Shown in pieces: positions 61,193 to 64,000 of a stretch of DNA of 64,000 nucleotides. Location: positions 31,875-95,874 of the forward strand of contig JAHBCN010002201.1 in the NCBI GenBank assembly GCA_019359885.1, read 5' to 3'. Made by a program: the position numbers and the translations under genes. The first letter of the stretch is position 1. Each line of letters opens with the position of its first letter. This stretch comes from Listronotus oregonensis (lineage: Eukaryota; Arthropoda; Insecta; Coleoptera; Curculionidae). The notes under the pieces are model-generated. The model worked only from the letters and a program-made list of their open reading frames with translations. It had not been told where the DNA came from and did no database searches.

Positions 61193-62330
61193 TACTCGAT
61201 ATTTTTTTACTTCTTTAAAGATTAGTAAAAGTAAGAGGATATTTTATGTTTTGCTTCCTAGATCAGCTTTAGGAAAGGATCGAGCTTTTTTCAGGAAAAA
61301 AGGTCCTTAAGGGAAGTCGAATGTATTGTTTTATTTTCCAGTTTTCTTCACCGTAATAACTGTGTTTTGGTAATATAAATGTTTATAACTAAAAGAGAGA
61401 GATAGCTGTATTTCTCATACTAAAAAGAAACCACAAGCTTTTAAATTATAGATCGGGATTGTCTAAATTATGTGATATAGCTATAGAATTTGAAAAATCC
61501 AAGCTCACAAAAAGTTTCTTTAAAATCTTATTCCTAGAAATTGACTAGCTAGCATAGAAGTAAAAAACCTATGCAATTAAACTATCGAGGCCGAAGATTG
61601 TTTTAACAATAGCATATAAAAAATAAATTAATCTCTGGCTCGAATGGCAGTAAATATTTTAGGTCATTTGCGAAAAATATTATTTAAAGCTTTTATCTCA
61701 TCTATCATTCTTTTTAGCACCTTGCCTTTGGGAATTAAATTATTTTTACCTCAAAAAAAAAAAAAAAAAAAAAAAAACGGTAGGCTCATTGCTGCCAATT
61801 CTACGTTTGCTTCTTTTGTTTTAATTTGCCACTTTCAAAGTTTGCTTTCGTTCCTTATCAAACCTTCGAAAAAATGTCTTTTAATACCAGAGAATCCTTT
61901 GAACTGGATGGCATATTACCAATCCTTTCAAAAAAAATTGCTTCGAACTTGCACTTACTTTAACTCCTTCTCGTATTTCTTAAGACACGAATTTAAAGTA
62001 TACAAAAAAGCAAATAATTATATGGAATTTTAACGGAAGTATTGCACGCGGCATTTTTGGGTGCATATCTAAGGTGAAAACCTGAGGCTAATTCGGAAGT
62101 AAACCCAAATCAATAATTTGAACTGTTTATAATGTAATCATACATAAATATATAGGAAACTTTTTACAAAATGCAAAAAATTTCAGTTTTTATGCCACCT
62201 TTGATGTAAATGTTCTTAAATTTTTGAAATAAGAAGTAATATCTAATAAGCAAAAGGAGTGTTTCTTTACCTACAGAAAAATGCATAACATAAACAGCTG
62301 CTGCTAAATTCGAAATCCTTATAAATTAAG
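61193..62330. other. No gene seen
   Basis: Contains an A-run of about 24 bases at 61753-61777. The 129-codon open frame across it (61644-62033) has no family similarity and is not called. Confidence 0.4.
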
Positions 62331-62338
62331 AAAAAACG

Positions 62339-62378
62339 GTTTTTCTACAAAACAGTTCTCACCGTTTTGTAGAAAAAC
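62339..62378. repeat. 15-bp perfect hairpin
   Basis: GTTTTTCTACAAAAC and GTTTTGTAGAAAAAC with a 10-base loop. It is located at the left arm of the larger fold-back. Confidence 0.9.
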
Positions 62379-63500
62379 TTTTTCGAAAAAGATAGCTTTC
62401 AAAATTTTAATGGTTTTTCCCGTTTTTATTCTACAGGGCGTAAAAAAGACCTCTTTTTTACAAAAAGTTTGTCAAAAGCGACGATGTCCAAAAACATTTT
62501 TTATTTTTTTATTACATGGTAATATTTAGCAGTACATTCCAAAGAAACAGCTTTCTGGGATTTTTGATATTTGCTGCGTTTTTCATGATATTTTTTTTTA
62601 ATATTGTCCTTTCTGTATTTAACGGTTTATAGCAAAGGTTAATTTTTTTAGATGATTTTAAATTTTTATAATTGTCTTTTTAATAGTCAGTTAAAATTTT
62701 ATTTCAAAATAATTTTAACGCGTCAGTATCGCTGCAAAAGTCATTGAATATAATTTCGGTAAATTATCAATTATTAACGTTTCCGTGAGCACTTCATATT
62801 CTGTATTTAAGATTTCAATTTATTTTTACAACATTTAAAAAAACTCTACTTTTATCTAACAAATTATTTTCAGTTTTTTAAAAGAGGATCATTGCCTTGC
62901 GGCGTTAATTTGTAAGCCAAGATATTTTACTGTATTAATTAGCTTGGAATACACAATAAAATTTTTAAGATAATAGTATTATTAACAAAGAAATATAACA
63001 TACAAAAATCATAACTAATAATTTCTTGTTGCCGAGCAGCTTATATCAAATAACCAACCAAATTATAATTGAAAGAACAAGAAAAACCAAAGTTTTATTT
63101 AAAAAATATGTATAACATAAATAAAGATAATGCAATAAAAATGGAAATGATTGTTATTAAATACCTTGTATAAATCCAGCAAATCCCGGCTGTTGTTGGC
63201 TGTTTAGCAAAAAAAAAAAAAAAAAAAAATTAGAAGTCAGGACTTTTTAAAAACCTTGTATAATATTTTGAAAAACAGAGCAGATATCAAAAATCTAAGA
63301 AACGTGTTTTTTTTTTGCAATGGACTATTAAATAACACCATATCATTATAAAACAAGAGATTTTTTTGTAGATGGTCACTCTTTACAAAGTTTTTTTTAA
63401 AGGGGACTCTCTTTTACACCCTATAAAATAAAAACGGAAAAAAAATAAAAATTGGAGTAGCTGTCTTTATCCAAAAAAGTTTTCCTATAAAACTCTGAAA
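62370..63500. repeat. 1.1-kb fold-back element
   Basis: AAGATAGCTTTC, CCGTTTTTATTCTACAGGGC and GTAAAAAAGACCTC near 62395-62455 pair with GAGAGTCCC-, CACCCTATAAAATAAAAACG and GGAGTAGCTGTCTTTATCC near 63370-63470 in inverted order. Arms are about 130-170 bp. Homopolymer A (63208-63230) lies in the loop. Confidence 0.65.
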
Positions 63501-63657
63501 ACAGAATTTCGCTTTTTTTAAAAGGGTAAAAACCACTTGGAATTTACCAAAAAAATGTTCGGTTGCAGTTAAATTGAGCAGAGGTTTAGTTTATTTCTAT
63601 TCTTGGTTTTTACCCAACAAGGACTCTTTAATACGATCCCCACATACTGTATCTTAC

Positions 63658-63893
63658 CAAAACCCAAATAGGTTCCAAAAACCAACCACCTCCTTTTCCT
63701 AGGTTGCGAACTCATTTCATCTTTTCGACCCCATGGCGGCGTAAATGCAACGACCTTGCTTCTGCTAGAGTTTCTAACCTCGAATCGAATAGGCCTGATA
63801 TTTTTTGGCTTAAACTGACCTTCAAATCGTCTACAAAATTCATCTGCTGTATATACCGGACCCAATCTGATTACCACACCGAGTTCTCTGACT
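63658..63893 (-). CDS. Unrecognised open reading segment, possible exon
   Basis: Open on the minus strand from about 63893: LVRELGVVIRLGPVYTADEF then CRRFEGQFKPKNIRPIRFEV, VVAFTPPWGRKDEMSSQ and RKRRWLVFGTYLGFG. It then reaches a GTAAGA donor-like site at 63657-63652. GC content is higher than in its flanks. It is upstream of VRK1 on the same strand, but I see no glycine-loop pattern (GxGxxG) of a kinase N-lobe. It may be transposon ORF1/gag-like or an exon of another gene. Confidence 0.3.
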
Positions 63894-64000
63894 AGATATC
63901 TTTTTTAATTCCACCCCCGAACTCTACCAAGCATCAGTACCTGGTCGCTCAGATCAGGTACACGGTCACGGTCTCATACTCTACACATTCTGAGGCAACT

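Noticed and set aside
61644..62033. 129-codon plus-strand ORF
   Set aside because: It runs through a 24-base A-run giving poly-Lys and has no domain similarity.

Overview
This window is nuclear DNA from an arthropod, most likely an insect and possibly a beetle; species-level assignment is not possible from sequence alone. The signs are AT-rich DNA with long introns, GT-AG splice junctions, many (TA)n arrays, and a dense load of insect-type transposable elements (Tc1/mariner, hAT, P-like, Ty3/gypsy, several LINE clades, many fold-back/MITE elements). No bacterial operon, phage, CRISPR array or prokaryotic defence system is present. Exons were joined by hand from splice signals, reading phase and protein family similarity.

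Two host genes anchor the window, in convergent orientation. On the + strand are the last three coding exons of 8-oxoguanine DNA glycosylase OGG1 (7652-7934, 28425-28619, 33409-33498). On the - strand are six firm exons and one probable extra exon of a vaccinia-related kinase, VRK1 type (57745-57941, 56038-56260, 53022-53201, 48703-49025, 43376-43541, candidate 40249-40386, last exon 38417-38700). The 5' ends of both genes lie outside the window or were not found. Their stop codons are 4.9 kb apart.

Region by region: 1-6.7 kb holds (TA)n arrays, a fold-back element and a decayed Ty3/gypsy LTR retrotransposon. 7.6-33.5 kb is OGG1; its 20.5-kb intron carries a hAT transposon with a perfect 8-bp target duplication (9599-12534), a 1-kb palindrome (13242-14265), an intron-containing transposase relic (14365-16640), a 1.15-kb palindrome (19960-21114) and a P-element-like transposase relic (25190-26880); the next intron has more palindromes and a tRNA-like block. 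33.5-38.4 kb is intergenic with a LINE relic. 38.4-58 kb is VRK1; its introns hold LINE relics, a Harbinger-like compound palindrome (45404-46985), a mariner-like element with very long inverted repeats that itself carries an insertion (49141-51671), and several fold-backs. 58-64 kb has a second mariner-like element inserted in a LINE relic, more palindromes and two unrecognised coding-like stretches.

The most distinctive feature is a set of about fifteen inverted-repeat elements. Many begin with C(A/C)GGG(T/C) directly after a TA dinucleotide or a (TA)n array. A mariner-like transposase relic with the same type of end lies in the same window. I found no evidence for an undescribed functional system beyond this mobile-element landscape and its effect on the intron architecture of two conserved genes.
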